From Ruegeria faecimaris (GTDB lineage Bacteria > Pseudomonadota > Alphaproteobacteria > Rhodobacterales > Rhodobacteraceae), in the NCBI RefSeq assembly GCF_900182615.1, contig NZ_FXTE01000003.1:1-64000 (forward strand): a stretch of 64,000 nt of DNA. The letters are read 5' to 3'. Below the pieces are notes generated by a model. That model had not been told where the DNA came from, made no database searches, and was given only the letters and a program-made list of their open reading frames with translations. Made by a program: the position numbers and the translations under genes. Below, one piece after another: positions 16,702 through 26,755 of the stretch (position 1 is the stretch's first letter; every line of letters begins with the position of its first letter).

Positions 16702-17922
16702 ATGCATACGGCCGATCCACCGACACCTAAACTCCGACGCGCGCTTACTGCCCCGTTGCTTACGCTTTACGGACTAGGTGTCACCGTTGGTGCGGGAATC
16801 TATGTGCTTGTCGGTGCCACCGCCGAGGTCGCTGGTCCTTACGCCGCTGTTTCGTTTCTCATTGCAGCGCTCGTCGTTTCGCTGACGGCTTTGTCGTACG
16901 CCGAACTCGCAACCCGTTATCCCGTAAGCGCGGGAGAAGCGGCATACGTCGAAGCTGGGTTTCAAAGAAACTGGATTGCCGTGTTGGTGGGTCTCGCCGT
17001 CGCTGCTTCGGGAGTGATATCGGCTTCGGCCGTTGCGATTGGAGCGGCCTCCTATCTTCACACCCTGACCAACCTTGGCACCACGTTGCTTACGATCGGC
17101 ATCGTGTCGGTTATGGGACTGATTGCACTCTGGGGCATCGCGCAATCAGTATTTGTGGCGGCAGTGATCACGATCATCGAGATTTCGGGGCTTCTGTTTG
17201 TGATTGGCTGGGGCATGTCCGTGCAGGATCCGCAAGGCTATGCGTTCAGCGAGACGTTTCCAGGTTTTGAGATCAACGCTTGGCGGGGCATTTTTGCGGC
17301 GTCGCTTCTGGCTTTCTTTGCCTTTGTTGGATTCGAGGACATGGCAAACGTCGCCGAAGAAGTAAAAGACCCAGTTCGCACAATTCCTAAGGCAATTCTG
17401 CTGACGCTCGTTCTGGCGACGGGTCTGTATCTGGCGACCTCAATTACGGTCCTGCTTGTTGTTCCTATCGACACCTTGTCGACGTCGACTGCCCCGCTTG
17501 CTTTGGTTTTTTCAAATGCACCCGAAGTAATCAAACAGGGGTTTGCCGCAGTCGCAGTCGTTGCAACAGTCAATGGCGTCCTGATCCAGATGATAATGGC
17601 GTCGCGGGTAATCTACGGTCTTGCCGACCGGGATCATCTGCCGAAAATACTGGCGAGTGTCCCGCAGGTAACCCAGACACCAGTCGTCGCAACCCTGCTG
17701 GTTGTGGCGCTAATCCTTCTACTGACCCAAACACTGCCGATCGGCACCCTAGCAGAACGCACATCTCAGATCGTCTTGGGGGTGTTTGTGCTAGTCAATT
17801 TCTCGCTGATCTTTTTGAAGTTGAAACCGGATTCAACCCGACAACATTTCCACGTACCTCTTGTCGTGCCAATCCTTGGTGTGCTGACCAGCACCCTGCT
17901 TTTTGGCGCCGGGTTTCTTTGA
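16702..17922 (+). CDS. APC-family amino acid permease
   Basis: A 406-residue membrane protein with about 11-12 helices. Helix 1 has the APC motif LYGLGVTVGAGIYVLVG, where the G-A-G-I break binds the amino-acid backbone. Helix 6 has FFAFVGFEDMANVAEEVKDP, the classic F-x-G-x-E/D signature followed by E-V-x-x-P. It belongs to the cationic/general amino acid (YhdG/CAT-like) branch. The ATG at 16702 has GAGGAG 8 bases upstream; the GTG at 16693 overlaps that site. The BT1-like carrier starts 48 bases later, so they may be one operon. Confidence 0.88.
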   Translation: MHTADPPTPKLRRALTAPLLTLYGLGVTVGAGIYVLVGATAEVAGPYAAVSFLIAALVVSLTALSYAELATRYPVSAGEAAYVEAGFQRNWIAVLVGLAVAASGVISASAVAIGAASYLHTLTNLGTTLLTIGIVSVMGLIALWGIAQSVFVAAVITIIEISGLLFVIGWGMSVQDPQGYAFSETFPGFEINAWRGIFAASLLAFFAFVGFEDMANVAEEVKDPVRTIPKAILLTLVLATGLYLATSITVLLVVPIDTLSTSTAPLALVFSNAPEVIKQGFAAVAVVATVNGVLIQMIMASRVIYGLADRDHLPKILASVPQVTQTPVVATLLVVALILLLTQTLPIGTLAERTSQIVLGVFVLVNFSLIFLKLKPDSTRQHFHVPLVVPILGVLTSTLLFGAGFL

Positions 17923-17970
17923 GAGAAAATCCGACGGCGTTAGGTTGCCAGAACGGGATCCGAATGACGT

Positions 17971-19587
17971 ATGAACACTGATCGACCTACACTTGGAAGG
18001 CGGCTCTCTGACTGGTGGCACCGGACATTCGTTGATCTGGTCGCGCAATTACAATGGTCCTACATGCCACCGTTAATGGTGTACTTCGCGGCCGGAGTTT
18101 CGGGACTGACATCCGTCGTTGGCGCGTTTTTCCTCAAGGACTATCTGAATCTATCTGCTGCTTTCGTGGCGGGCTTGGCATTTTGGGCCGGATTGCCCTG
18201 GATTTTGAAAATGCCGCTTGGGCATCTGGTGGATCTGTTCTGGCGTTGGAAATCGCTGCTGATATTGGTTGGCGCGTCTCTTATCACGGCCTCGTTGCTT
18301 ATCATGTATGGACTTGTGACCGCGCCTGCCCAGATGGCCGGGGTCATGCTGCCTGAGCATTGGTATGTCGTTGCCTTGATCCTGGCACCTTCTGGTTATG
18401 CCATTCAGGACGTCGTGGCAGATGCCATGACGGTCGAAGCGGTACCACAAACCAACCAAGATGGGTTCGCGTTTACGCATGAAGAAGTTCGTGCCCGCCA
18501 CACTACCATGCAGACCCTGGGCAGGATTGCGATCATATCCGGGTTTGCGGGAGTCGCAGCGGTTAACATCTGGATTTTTTCGGGCGCGGAGGATCTGGAT
18601 AAAAGCGATCGTTTGGTTCTCTACGGTCAGGTCTATCTCGTCGCTCTGGTTGTCCCCTTACTGTCGATCAGCGGAGTGGTTCTACATGCTCTGATACAGC
18701 GTCGCCTCGTTAGTCTTGGGCACCTTCCACACAAACCGGATCAAGCCACCGAAGTAAGGTGGCCAATACTGCTGGGAGGTCTCGCGTTTGTTGTACTCAG
18801 CGTTGTGTTGGGAACCGCAAATTTCGCCTTTGCGCAAGAGACTGTTTTTGCGGTTTCGCTCACGGTCATTCTCTATCTCATGTCACGGCTGCTAAGGGAA
18901 CTGGAGTCGAAACAGGCCAAGGTTCTGATCGGGACGGCGACAATCATTTTCGTTTTTCGCGCGGTCCCGTTGCCTGGTCCGGGATTGACCTGGTTCGAAA
19001 TCGACGAGCTTGGGTTCGACGAACAGTTTCTGGCAATTCTGGCGCTCCTGACCTCACTACTAGCGCTGCTTGGCCTGATCATCCTCAGACCGTTTATGGC
19101 CAGTCGTTCCATCGCGCAGGTGGTGGTACTGCTCACCATTGCCGCCGGAGTGCTGGCCCTGCCTAACCTTGCTTTGTACTACGGAGTGCATGAATGGACG
19201 GCCGCGCACACAGGCGGGGTTGTGGATGCAAGATTCATCGCCATACTCGACACAGCCGTCGAGTCACCGCTGGGTCAGATCGCGATGGTCCCGATGCTGG
19301 CCTGGATCGCACGTAACGCCCCGACACATCTCAAAGCGACCTTTTTTGCTGTCATGGCGTCTTTCACCAACATGGCATTGTCGGCAAGTAGCTTGGGCAC
19401 GAAATACCTAAACCAGGTATTTGTCGTGACTCGTGTCGTGACCGAACCCAGAACCGGTTCAGTTGCATCCATCGCTGACTATAGCCACTTGGGGAATTTG
19501 CTGATTACCGTGGGCCTGATCTCTGTCATAGTCCCACTGATTATGGTTTTTCTTGTGCAAAATTCACCATATCGGACAGGCGAATGA
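17971..19587 (+). CDS. BT1/folate-biopterin-type MFS carrier
   Basis: A 538-residue membrane protein with about 12-14 helices. The segment GYAIQDVVADAMTVEAVP at about 145-165 is the hallmark D-x-x-x-D-A-x-x-x-E motif of BT1/FBT-family carriers, and GLPWILKMPLGHLVDLF at about 70-88 matches the loop 2-3 region. The family moves folates, pterins or S-adenosylmethionine in eukaryotes and cyanobacteria; the substrate in proteobacteria is unknown. It follows the APC permease closely and converges with the FHA-protease gene, leaving 9 bases between stops. Confidence 0.75.
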   Translation: MNTDRPTLGRRLSDWWHRTFVDLVAQLQWSYMPPLMVYFAAGVSGLTSVVGAFFLKDYLNLSAAFVAGLAFWAGLPWILKMPLGHLVDLFWRWKSLLILVGASLITASLLIMYGLVTAPAQMAGVMLPEHWYVVALILAPSGYAIQDVVADAMTVEAVPQTNQDGFAFTHEEVRARHTTMQTLGRIAIISGFAGVAAVNIWIFSGAEDLDKSDRLVLYGQVYLVALVVPLLSISGVVLHALIQRRLVSLGHLPHKPDQATEVRWPILLGGLAFVVLSVVLGTANFAFAQETVFAVSLTVILYLMSRLLRELESKQAKVLIGTATIIFVFRAVPLPGPGLTWFEIDELGFDEQFLAILALLTSLLALLGLIILRPFMASRSIAQVVVLLTIAAGVLALPNLALYYGVHEWTAAHTGGVVDARFIAILDTAVESPLGQIAMVPMLAWIARNAPTHLKATFFAVMASFTNMALSASSLGTKYLNQVFVVTRVVTEPRTGSVASIADYSHLGNLLITVGLISVIVPLIMVFLVQNSPYRTGE

Positions 19588-19596
19588 ATACGCGGA

Positions 19597-21171
19597 TCAA
19601 TCGCTTTCATTGAGAAGTGTCTTGAGGTGCGACACCGGAACGCCAATATTCGAACCACCAAACTCGGGTAAGATCGCGGCGTTGATCGCAACCACCTTAC
19701 CGTTTCGGTTCAACGCAGGTCCCCCGCTTCCTCCAGTTGTGGTCTCTGCATCATAAACAATGGCGCCAGGACTGGTCTGGGCTACGATTCCCCGGCTGGC
19801 CAGGGGTCGGATTTTATTTTGTTCCGAAAGATGGGTCGCAATTGTCCAGAAATCCACGGCGCCTTTATTCTCTAGCGTTTTCAGAAAGCCCGGACCGGCC
19901 TGCGCGATAAGAGCCTTCAGGCCGGTTGGATATCCAAGCAGGAAAACTTCCTCTCCCGCTCGCGGTGGCTCATCTGCAAGTAACAGTCCGAGACCCCGAA
20001 CGCGTGTGGCGTCGATAGAGAGAAGCGCCAGATCTGCGGTTTCGCTTGCTTTATGCAAGACAGCCTTAATTGGCACAGTTTGATCAGGCAAATAGACCAG
20101 CAAACTCAGCATCTCGGCCTCCAGCGCTGCGGCCTGAAGGGCTTGTGCACGGTCGCCAGTGGTCCAGGGCAAGGCGACATGACGGTTGGTCACCAACAGA
20201 GGCGGGTCCTGTAGAAGAAACCCGGTTCCGGTAAACTGAAACTCAGCAGGTTCGCCCATCGCATCTGGTTCGAGCCACGGTTGTCCAAATGGCGTTTGCA
20301 GATTCTTTCCATCGGGGCCAACCACATGCCGCAGCAATTTCCCGCTTTTGATCTGCCGCAATCCATAGGCGCCCTGGACGAACGCGACGGAACGTGTAGA
20401 GGCTGTGATAATCCGCGTTGATGCGCCTGCGCGTTCCTCCAGCGTGCCAAGACGCTGCTCAGTGGACAGCACCTGACTTTCGAAAGCATCTTTGAGTGCA
20501 CCCAAATCCTCCGGCGTCAACGAGTCTTCCCGGGTCTGTGCCAGCATAACGGCAACCGCTTCGATCTTATGGGATTCTCGTTCCAGGCTGTCCGCCAGCT
20601 TCCTGTCGTTCTGAAACAGTAAATACCCAAATACGGCGATCAGAAGGATTGCGCCAATAACGGTGATCCTGAAGAGAATTGTGGTTTGTGATGCTAGCCG
20701 ACGCCCACTGTCGCGCAGTGCACCGGAAATTTTTCTTGGAAAGGGTCGACGGCTTGTTCTCGCATATGCGTACGCGTCGCTTAGGATATCCTCGACCGTG
20801 CGATGTGCAGGGAATGAGTGGTCGCACACCCTGTAGCGGGACATCGGGCCTTTTTCGCCGAATTCGATCATGTCGCCGTGCCTGAGGTCAACCGAAGCGA
20901 CCTTGTGACCATTGACCCAGATATTCCGATCAGACAACGCGTTTAACGTGTAACCGTCATTTGACCACTGAAGAGTCGCAATGTCTTCGTCATAAGCTGG
21001 CACATCTTCTTTCGGTCTTAGCCTCAAGGTACGGTCCGGACTAACCGAGGCTGACACAGCGTTGTCGGCAAGCCAGACTACAGTCCCACGAGACGGGCCG
21101 GTCAAGCTCTCCAGGAATGCACGGACATTACCTGTATCAACTCCTGTGTCGCCTTGGTCCGGTGTCCGCAT
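19597..21171 (-). CDS. FHA-TM-trypsin-like membrane protease fusion
   Basis: A 524-residue protein joining three parts. Residues 15-115 form an FHA-like fold (LADNAVSASVSPDRTLRL, then WVNGHKVASVDLRHGDMIEFG); the usual G-R-x-x-S is degenerate. One TM helix lies at 164-186, then a coiled coil at 190-250. From about 310 comes a trypsin-like S1/S7 protease with His331 (VTNRHVALP), Asp380 (ADLALLSID) and Ser482 (TTGGSGGPALN). The topology puts the FHA part in the cytoplasm and the protease in the periplasm, so it could carry a phospho-threonine signal across the membrane. It resembles DegP/DegS only in the catalytic part and has no PDZ domain. Confidence 0.82.
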   Translation of the reverse strand: MRTPDQGDTGVDTGNVRAFLESLTGPSRGTVVWLADNAVSASVSPDRTLRLRPKEDVPAYDEDIATLQWSNDGYTLNALSDRNIWVNGHKVASVDLRHGDMIEFGEKGPMSRYRVCDHSFPAHRTVEDILSDAYAYARTSRRPFPRKISGALRDSGRRLASQTTILFRITVIGAILLIAVFGYLLFQNDRKLADSLERESHKIEAVAVMLAQTREDSLTPEDLGALKDAFESQVLSTEQRLGTLEERAGASTRIITASTRSVAFVQGAYGLRQIKSGKLLRHVVGPDGKNLQTPFGQPWLEPDAMGEPAEFQFTGTGFLLQDPPLLVTNRHVALPWTTGDRAQALQAAALEAEMLSLLVYLPDQTVPIKAVLHKASETADLALLSIDATRVRGLGLLLADEPPRAGEEVFLLGYPTGLKALIAQAGPGFLKTLENKGAVDFWTIATHLSEQNKIRPLASRGIVAQTSPGAIVYDAETTTGGSGGPALNRNGKVVAINAAILPEFGGSNIGVPVSHLKTLLNESD

Positions 21172-21595
21172 GGCCCATCTCTGTTTAATAGCGCTATACC
21201 CACTCTATCATGGGCAACCTCGAAACTTCCACGTTTGGCAATAAAGCACACAATCAGAGTATGCCCGGGCGCGGTTCTCCGGCGGTTAATTGTTACCGTC
21301 GAGTTGATTGCAAATAGGTGATGCTATCAGGAGAGGTCCAATGACCGACCGGCCTTCTATACATGTTGACCCGATCATGGTGAACGTGCGTGATCTTCTT
21401 CTGGCCACGTAGTGTCATTTGATGGTCCTTGATTTGGATGTTTTGCTGGGTCTGTTTGCCTTCAAGCGCCTGAACCTCCTCCTTTAGTGCTATACCGGCG
21501 AGGCAGTATTGTGCCAAAATACGGGCGCGGCCATTGATCTTACGCAAGCGGGTGTTCTGTCAGCCGCCTAGTTTTGCTCAGGTGCAAAAACTTAT
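21172..21595. other. Gene-free stretch
   Basis: Contains an 84-codon minus-strand frame (21293-21547) without recognisable domain or good ribosome site. Otherwise it is promoter space for the FHA-protease gene and downstream space for the ABC exporter operon. Confidence 0.4.
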
Positions 21596-22720
21596 TTAGG
21601 TCTCTTGCGCAACCGAGCGTCTAAAAAGCAGCAGACTTGTTGCCAGAAGGATCGCGCCCAAGCACGCCATCCATACGAACTCTGCCCAGACCGTCTCGAT
21701 CCCGGCACCTTTGAAAATGATGGACTGACTGGCTGACATGTAGTGGCGGGATGGGAGGATAGATGTTCCGATCTGAAGCCAGCCGGGCTGCCCTTCGATT
21801 GGCGTCTCTCCTCCTGACAGCATCAACATTGGAAGCACCGTCAGCATAACCAAAAGTGCGAATTGAGCCATTGAGCGCGCAATCGTCGCAAGAAACACCC
21901 CAAGCGCCGTCGCCGTGAAGAGAAAGAGAGCTGTGCCAATTAAAAACAACACCTTCGATCCCGCGATGCTGATCCCCAGGAAGTCTTGCATAACAAAGGT
22001 CAGCGATAGGGCGGTCGCTACCAGAACCACCGCAGCGTTTGCCCAGATCTTGGCGACCGCAATGTCAAATGGGGTAAGCGGCATCGCCAGCAGGTGTTCG
22101 ATTGTTCCATGCTCGCGCTCACGGATCATGGCAGCACCGGTAAGGATTGTGGTCAGCCACATGATCTGGCCGATCAACGCGACGATACCGGCGAAACGAA
22201 CAGTGTCGCGATTTGGATTAAATGCGCTGCGCACAATGATATCGATGGGCGGCGGGTCTAACAATTCTGCACCGATGGCAAAGCGCTGGATCTCGGCGCT
22301 CAAGATATTGATGATGTAGTTTGCTCCAATTCCGGCCTGCTCCATCGCTGTCGCATCGATCAAAACCTGAATTTCTGGCGCGCGCCCGGCTCGAACATCT
22401 TTCTCGAACCCTGGTGGCACTGCGACTACAAACAGGAAATGCCCTGCATCCATCTTTTCGGCCCCGGTGCCCGGTGCGATCTGGACAACGGGTTGGAATT
22501 CAGGCGGAAAAAACGCTGAGGCAAGCGAGCGTGAAAGCGGCGAGCCATCCTCGTCGGCAAATGCAATGGATGCATTGTTGACCGAGTTTGAAACGCCCGT
22601 TGCCTCCATTACGGGCGCCAGCGTGAATGACCAGACAAGCAGCGCCATCATCACCCAGTCGCGCCGAAGGCTCATCATTTCTTTCAAACCAAGCCAGAAT
22701 ATGCGGGACAATCGTTGCAT
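21596..22720 (-). CDS. ABC-2 type exporter permease (YhhJ-like)
   Basis: A 374-residue ABC-2 permease: TM1 at about 22-40, a periplasmic domain of about 120 residues, then five helices in the C-terminal half. IREREHGTIEHLLAMPLTPFDIAVAKIW is the family signature (E-x-G-T-x-E-x-L-x-x-x-P) before helix 3. Its ATG directly follows the stop of the RbbA-like gene (TGA-ATG), so translation is coupled. With the upstream ATPase/permease and HlyD genes it forms a complete YhiI-YhiH-YhhJ type exporter, probably for drugs or other hydrophobic compounds. Confidence 0.9.
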   Translation of the reverse strand: MQRLSRIFWLGLKEMMSLRRDWVMMALLVWSFTLAPVMEATGVSNSVNNASIAFADEDGSPLSRSLASAFFPPEFQPVVQIAPGTGAEKMDAGHFLFVVAVPPGFEKDVRAGRAPEIQVLIDATAMEQAGIGANYIINILSAEIQRFAIGAELLDPPPIDIIVRSAFNPNRDTVRFAGIVALIGQIMWLTTILTGAAMIREREHGTIEHLLAMPLTPFDIAVAKIWANAAVVLVATALSLTFVMQDFLGISIAGSKVLFLIGTALFLFTATALGVFLATIARSMAQFALLVMLTVLPMLMLSGGETPIEGQPGWLQIGTSILPSRHYMSASQSIIFKGAGIETVWAEFVWMACLGAILLATSLLLFRRSVAQET

Positions 22721-25417
22721 TCACTTCTCTTGCGCTCGGAGTAACAGTGCAGCGATCAAGGTTAGCGCGGGCCCGAAACAGGCTAGGGCCAGAAGGTCGG
22801 GGGCAAGTGCATCCCAGCTGAGGCCTTTGGTGAACGCGCCGACGTTTAGATGCAGGAAATAGGATGAAGGCCAAAACGATCCAATCGTCTGAGCACCGCC
22901 TTCCAAGGTCGAGATCGGTTGTAGCAGCCCGGAGAATTGAATGGTCGGCACCACCGACGCGATAGCGGTGGCAAAAGTTGCGGCCACCTGGCTCGACGTT
23001 ATGGTCGCAATAAGCAATCCATAAGATGTGGTTGCCCAAACATATAGGAAAGCACCAATTGCAAGGGGCACCGGATTTCCTTTTAGGGGCACGCCAAAAA
23101 TGAAGATCGTCATCGCCGCCAAAAGTAGGAAATTGACGAACGCTATCGCGATGTAGGGGATCTGTTTGCCAACCAGAAATTCGAGCCGCGTCGTCGGCGT
23201 TGCGTAGAAATTGGTGATCGTGCCCAACTCTTTCTCCCGCGCGACACTAACAGCCATCAAAACGGCCGGCAGCATTATCAACAGGATCGCAGGCATGGCA
23301 GGGGCCATTGCAGCGATACTTTCAAAGCTTTGATTGTATCGGAAGCGCGGTTCGATGCGGGCGATTTCGACCGACTGCTCGCCACTTTGGCGGGCCATTA
23401 CTTCCAGAAACGTACTGTGAAGCCCGGCCACATAGCCCTCTATTGTCTCACCCTTGAACGGTATCGCACCGTCCACAATTGCCAAGACTTCAGTTGGCTC
23501 GCCGGCGCGCAACTTGCGACCAAAATCGGGTGGGAGTTCGACAACCAGCGAGATGTCTCCTTTGGCCAACCGCTCGCGGCCGTCTTCAAAACTGGCCAGA
23601 GGCACCGTGGGGTTGAAATAGCGCGAACCAGAAATCTCGGCGATATAGGTACGACTCTCAGGCGATTGAGACAGGTCGAGCACCGCGAAATCCAGGTCTT
23701 CTATGTCCAGAGTGATCCCATAGCAAAAGACCAACATCAGGATCACTGAGCCAAGGAAAGCAAAAGCCAAACGGACGCGATCGCGCAGAACCTCGGTTGT
23801 TTCGCGCCGTGCATAGGCCAGTATGCGCCCGATACTTCCGGCAGCGCCCGGGTTGACAGCATCAACCGAAACATTGGGTGCTGCTACCGGCGCGGGCGGC
23901 TCGACGGCCTCCAGGACAGCGATGAACGCACCTTCCAGACTGTCCGACTGTGCCGTTGCGATCAACTCATCTGGTGTACCTTCAGCTAATACCCGGCCTG
24001 CATGCATGAAAGAAACGCGATCACAGCGCTCCGCTTCGGTCATGAAATGTGTCGAGACGAAAATCGTTACATCATCGTCTCGCGACAGCTCGATTAACAG
24101 CGCCCAAAACGAGTCGCGCGCCTCGGGGTCCACGCCCGAGGTTGGCTCATCCAGGATCAATACCCGAGGCCGGTGGATCACGGCGACGGCAAGGGAAAGA
24201 CGCTGCTTGATACCCAGCGGAAGCGCCGACGCCAGCGTGCCCATATGTGCCTTAAGGCCGAAACGTTCGGCCAATTCATCAATGCGTTCTACACGATCTT
24301 TGATCGCAAAGATGCGGGCGTGCAACTGGAGGTTTTGTTGAACGGTCAGCTCACCATAAAGCGAGAATGCCTGGCTCATATACCCGATCTCGCGGCGCAT
24401 CCTTAGATCGCGCGCATCCACCGGTCTGCCGAACAGCAGCGCCTCTCCCTCACTTGCTGGCAGAAGACCTGTCAGCATTTTCATGGTGGTTGACTTGCCG
24501 CAGCCGTTTGATCCGAGGAAGCCAAAGATTTCGCCTCGGTGGATCGAGAATTCGACGTTGTCGACGGCAGTAAAATCGCCAAAGCGCCGGGTCAACCCAC
24601 GCGCCGTGATCACCGGGTCTGCACCTTGATGATGCATGGGTACCTTGTTCGACACAAACCGGGGTTCCCCTCGTGCCTGTAGCTGCCTGAAAGATGTTTC
24701 AAGATCCCGGGCTTTACCCTTCAGCTTGGCAGGGGGGCCGTGAAATATCACCCGACCGGCATCCATCGCTACGATAAAATCGAATTGTTCGGCTTCCTCC
24801 ATATAGGCCGTTGAAACCAGTATGGAGAGACCGGGCGTTTCTTCTCGGACCGCGTCTATCAGCGCCCAGAATTGGCGCCGCGACAGGGGATCAATTCCGG
24901 TCGTCGGTTCGTCCAGTACCAGAAACTTAGGGTCGTGGATCAGCGCACAACACAGTCCAAGTTTCTGCTTCATTCCGCCCGAAAGTTTGCCCATAAGCCG
25001 GTCCGAAAAGGGCGCAAGTCCGGTCGCTGACAGCAAGGCCGCGATCCTGATTTCACGCTCCTGTTGCCCCTGTCCGAAAAGACGTGAAAAGAACTCGAGA
25101 TTCTCACGCACAGACAGTTCCGCGTATAAGTTGCGGCCCAACCCCTGCGGCATAAATGCGATCGCCGGGCACACGCGGTGACGGTGCGCGCGGTCACCTA
25201 TCGATCCCCCGAGAACATCAATTTCCCCGGACTGAAGTTGCTTTGCGCCGGTAATCAATCCCAGCAGCGTTGACTTGCCAACCCCGTCTGGCCCGATCAA
25301 TCCGATAAGCTGGCCAGTTGGCAGAACCAGCGAAAGGTTATCCAACGCAACATGCTGTCGGTACGTGTGTGTGACACCGTTGATGCAGAAACCCGATGAG
25401 CCCCCCTCGGCGCTCAT
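22721..25417 (-). CDS. RbbA/YhiH-like ABC ATPase-ATPase-permease fusion
   Basis: An 898-residue fusion of two ABC ATPases and an ABC-2 permease. NBD1: Walker A GPDGVGKST (42-50), signature LSGGM (145-149), Walker B FLVLDEP. NBD2: Walker A GSNGCGKST (302-310), Walker B VLILDEP, but a degenerate signature LPLGIKQR, so one ATP site is probably non-canonical. The permease part from about 540 has a large periplasmic loop and VAREKELGTITNFYATP. This is the RbbA/YhiH architecture, named for a ribosome-associated ATPase in E. coli, though with HlyD and YhhJ partners an exporter role is more likely. Stop and start overlap with the HlyD gene. Confidence 0.92.
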   Translation of the reverse strand: MSAEGGSSGFCINGVTHTYRQHVALDNLSLVLPTGQLIGLIGPDGVGKSTLLGLITGAKQLQSGEIDVLGGSIGDRAHRHRVCPAIAFMPQGLGRNLYAELSVRENLEFFSRLFGQGQQEREIRIAALLSATGLAPFSDRLMGKLSGGMKQKLGLCCALIHDPKFLVLDEPTTGIDPLSRRQFWALIDAVREETPGLSILVSTAYMEEAEQFDFIVAMDAGRVIFHGPPAKLKGKARDLETSFRQLQARGEPRFVSNKVPMHHQGADPVITARGLTRRFGDFTAVDNVEFSIHRGEIFGFLGSNGCGKSTTMKMLTGLLPASEGEALLFGRPVDARDLRMRREIGYMSQAFSLYGELTVQQNLQLHARIFAIKDRVERIDELAERFGLKAHMGTLASALPLGIKQRLSLAVAVIHRPRVLILDEPTSGVDPEARDSFWALLIELSRDDDVTIFVSTHFMTEAERCDRVSFMHAGRVLAEGTPDELIATAQSDSLEGAFIAVLEAVEPPAPVAAPNVSVDAVNPGAAGSIGRILAYARRETTEVLRDRVRLAFAFLGSVILMLVFCYGITLDIEDLDFAVLDLSQSPESRTYIAEISGSRYFNPTVPLASFEDGRERLAKGDISLVVELPPDFGRKLRAGEPTEVLAIVDGAIPFKGETIEGYVAGLHSTFLEVMARQSGEQSVEIARIEPRFRYNQSFESIAAMAPAMPAILLIMLPAVLMAVSVAREKELGTITNFYATPTTRLEFLVGKQIPYIAIAFVNFLLLAAMTIFIFGVPLKGNPVPLAIGAFLYVWATTSYGLLIATITSSQVAATFATAIASVVPTIQFSGLLQPISTLEGGAQTIGSFWPSSYFLHLNVGAFTKGLSWDALAPDLLALACFGPALTLIAALLLRAQEK

Positions 25418-26421
25418 TCGAACAGCTCGGGTGGAATTCGTCTATCCAGATCATCTGGCCACGCGCCATCGGAAGTAAGTCGGATCACTGCAATGCCGCG
25501 AAGGCCGGTCTTCACATGCTCAATCCGCGCCGTAACCAAATCCCTGGGAATGCGAACCCGAACGCGAAACACCAGCTGCTCCCGTTCGCTCAAAGTTTCT
25601 ACCTGCTTGGGAGTGAATTGAGCTTCGGGAGAGACGAAGGTTACGGTTGCTGGGATGGCAAATTCCGGCAACGCATCAAGCACGATGCGCGCCTCGGCAC
25701 CGATGGGCAAAAGCCCCGCTTCGCGTGCAGGCAGGAAGACCTCCATATAGACGTTTTCCAAACTGAGTAACGTCAAGATCGGTTCGCCCGCTCCAACGAC
25801 CTCGCCGGGCTCGGCCAGTCGATACAGAATACGCCCCGGCATGGGAGCGATGAGGGAACCATCCTCTATTTGTTCCGCAATCCGGCGCACCTCGGCCTCT
25901 GCGGCGGCAATCTGGCTATCCGCCGTTGCAACCCGGGCCTTGGCCGCGCCCAGCACGGCATCCGCAACCTGAAACGCGGTTTCACGATCCTCAAAGACAG
26001 TCATCGAGATATTCTGACCGGCCAGCAACGCCTTGGCCCGGTCAAGCTCCTGCGAAGCGCGACGCTGCTGGCTTTCTCGCTGGATGACCACGGCTTCGGC
26101 TTCGGCCTTGGTTTGGCGCGCCAGCGCAACCTGGGCACTGGCACGGTCAAGGGCTGCAGATAATTCATCTGTATCCATTTCAACCAGCAGTTCACCCGAA
26201 GCAACCAGGCTGCCCTCTGCTGCTATGACCCGAGCAACGCGCCCGGCAAAGGTTGGAGCGATTTCTACTTGTTCAGCCTCGATCCGCCCATTGCCCTGTA
26301 CAAACCCAGCCGGCAATTCATCACTGTCTTCTGCGACGAAAAAATAAACAGCTGCACCTGCAAGTAGGAGCGCTATGGCGATCAGAATTGCGCGTACGTT
26401 CTTTCTCATGGCCCCGCGCAC
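25414..26421 (-). CDS. HlyD-family membrane fusion protein (YhiI-like)
   Basis: A 335-residue periplasmic adaptor. An N-terminal anchor helix lies at about 9-28, then the split lipoyl/barrel-sandwich halves (GRVARVIAAEGSLVASGELLVEMD and DGSLIAPMPGRILYRLAEPGEVV) around an alpha-hairpin coiled coil (about 80-175), then a beta-barrel. It links the inner-membrane ABC exporter to an outer-membrane channel, which is not encoded here. It is the first gene of the operon; its stop overlaps the start of the RbbA-like gene. An FNR-type box lies 48 bases upstream of the start. Confidence 0.9.
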   Translation of the reverse strand: MRGAMRKNVRAILIAIALLLAGAAVYFFVAEDSDELPAGFVQGNGRIEAEQVEIAPTFAGRVARVIAAEGSLVASGELLVEMDTDELSAALDRASAQVALARQTKAEAEAVVIQRESQQRRASQELDRAKALLAGQNISMTVFEDRETAFQVADAVLGAAKARVATADSQIAAAEAEVRRIAEQIEDGSLIAPMPGRILYRLAEPGEVVGAGEPILTLLSLENVYMEVFLPAREAGLLPIGAEARIVLDALPEFAIPATVTFVSPEAQFTPKQVETLSEREQLVFRVRVRIPRDLVTARIEHVKTGLRGIAVIRLTSDGAWPDDLDRRIPPELFE

Positions 26422-26755
26422 ATTAGTTAATTTTCTATTCTAATTTAGCTCGCTCTCGAAGTGATGCCTTGAGTTGGATCAAACAGGTTCTATCTGATGA
26501 TTGTCCAAGTGCTTATCGGGTACGAAATTGAGGCACAGGTCTGGTTGTTGACCCACATCCATGGCCCAATGAGGCTTTCGGGGTGTGACTCTCTATGACG
26601 GCTGCGCCGAATTGGTCGCAATGATGCGCAAGGGCAAGCATCCCGTAGTCGAAATAAATGCCCAGTTGTCCATCTGTCGTGTCAAAGCTCTTACGAGTCA
26701 CGCTTCCAACGTTCAGGTAAAACCAACACTGCGTCAGCGTTGCTGGCTGTCGTTC
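26422..26755. other. Intergenic region upstream of the ABC exporter operon
   Basis: Holds the exporter promoter, including the FNR-type box at 26469-26482. A 62-codon minus-strand frame at 26513-26701 has no ribosome site or known domain. Confidence 0.5.
26469..26482 (-). promoter_or_regulatory. FNR-type box upstream of the HlyD/ABC operon
   Basis: TTGAGTTGGATCAA fits TTGA-N6-TCAA exactly. It is centred about 54 bases before the HlyD start, suggesting control of the exporter by FnrL under low oxygen. Confidence 0.65.

Noticed and set aside
22321-24573. Several plus-strand frames of 70-170 codons
   Set aside because: All antisense to the RbbA-like and permease genes, whose motifs are complete.
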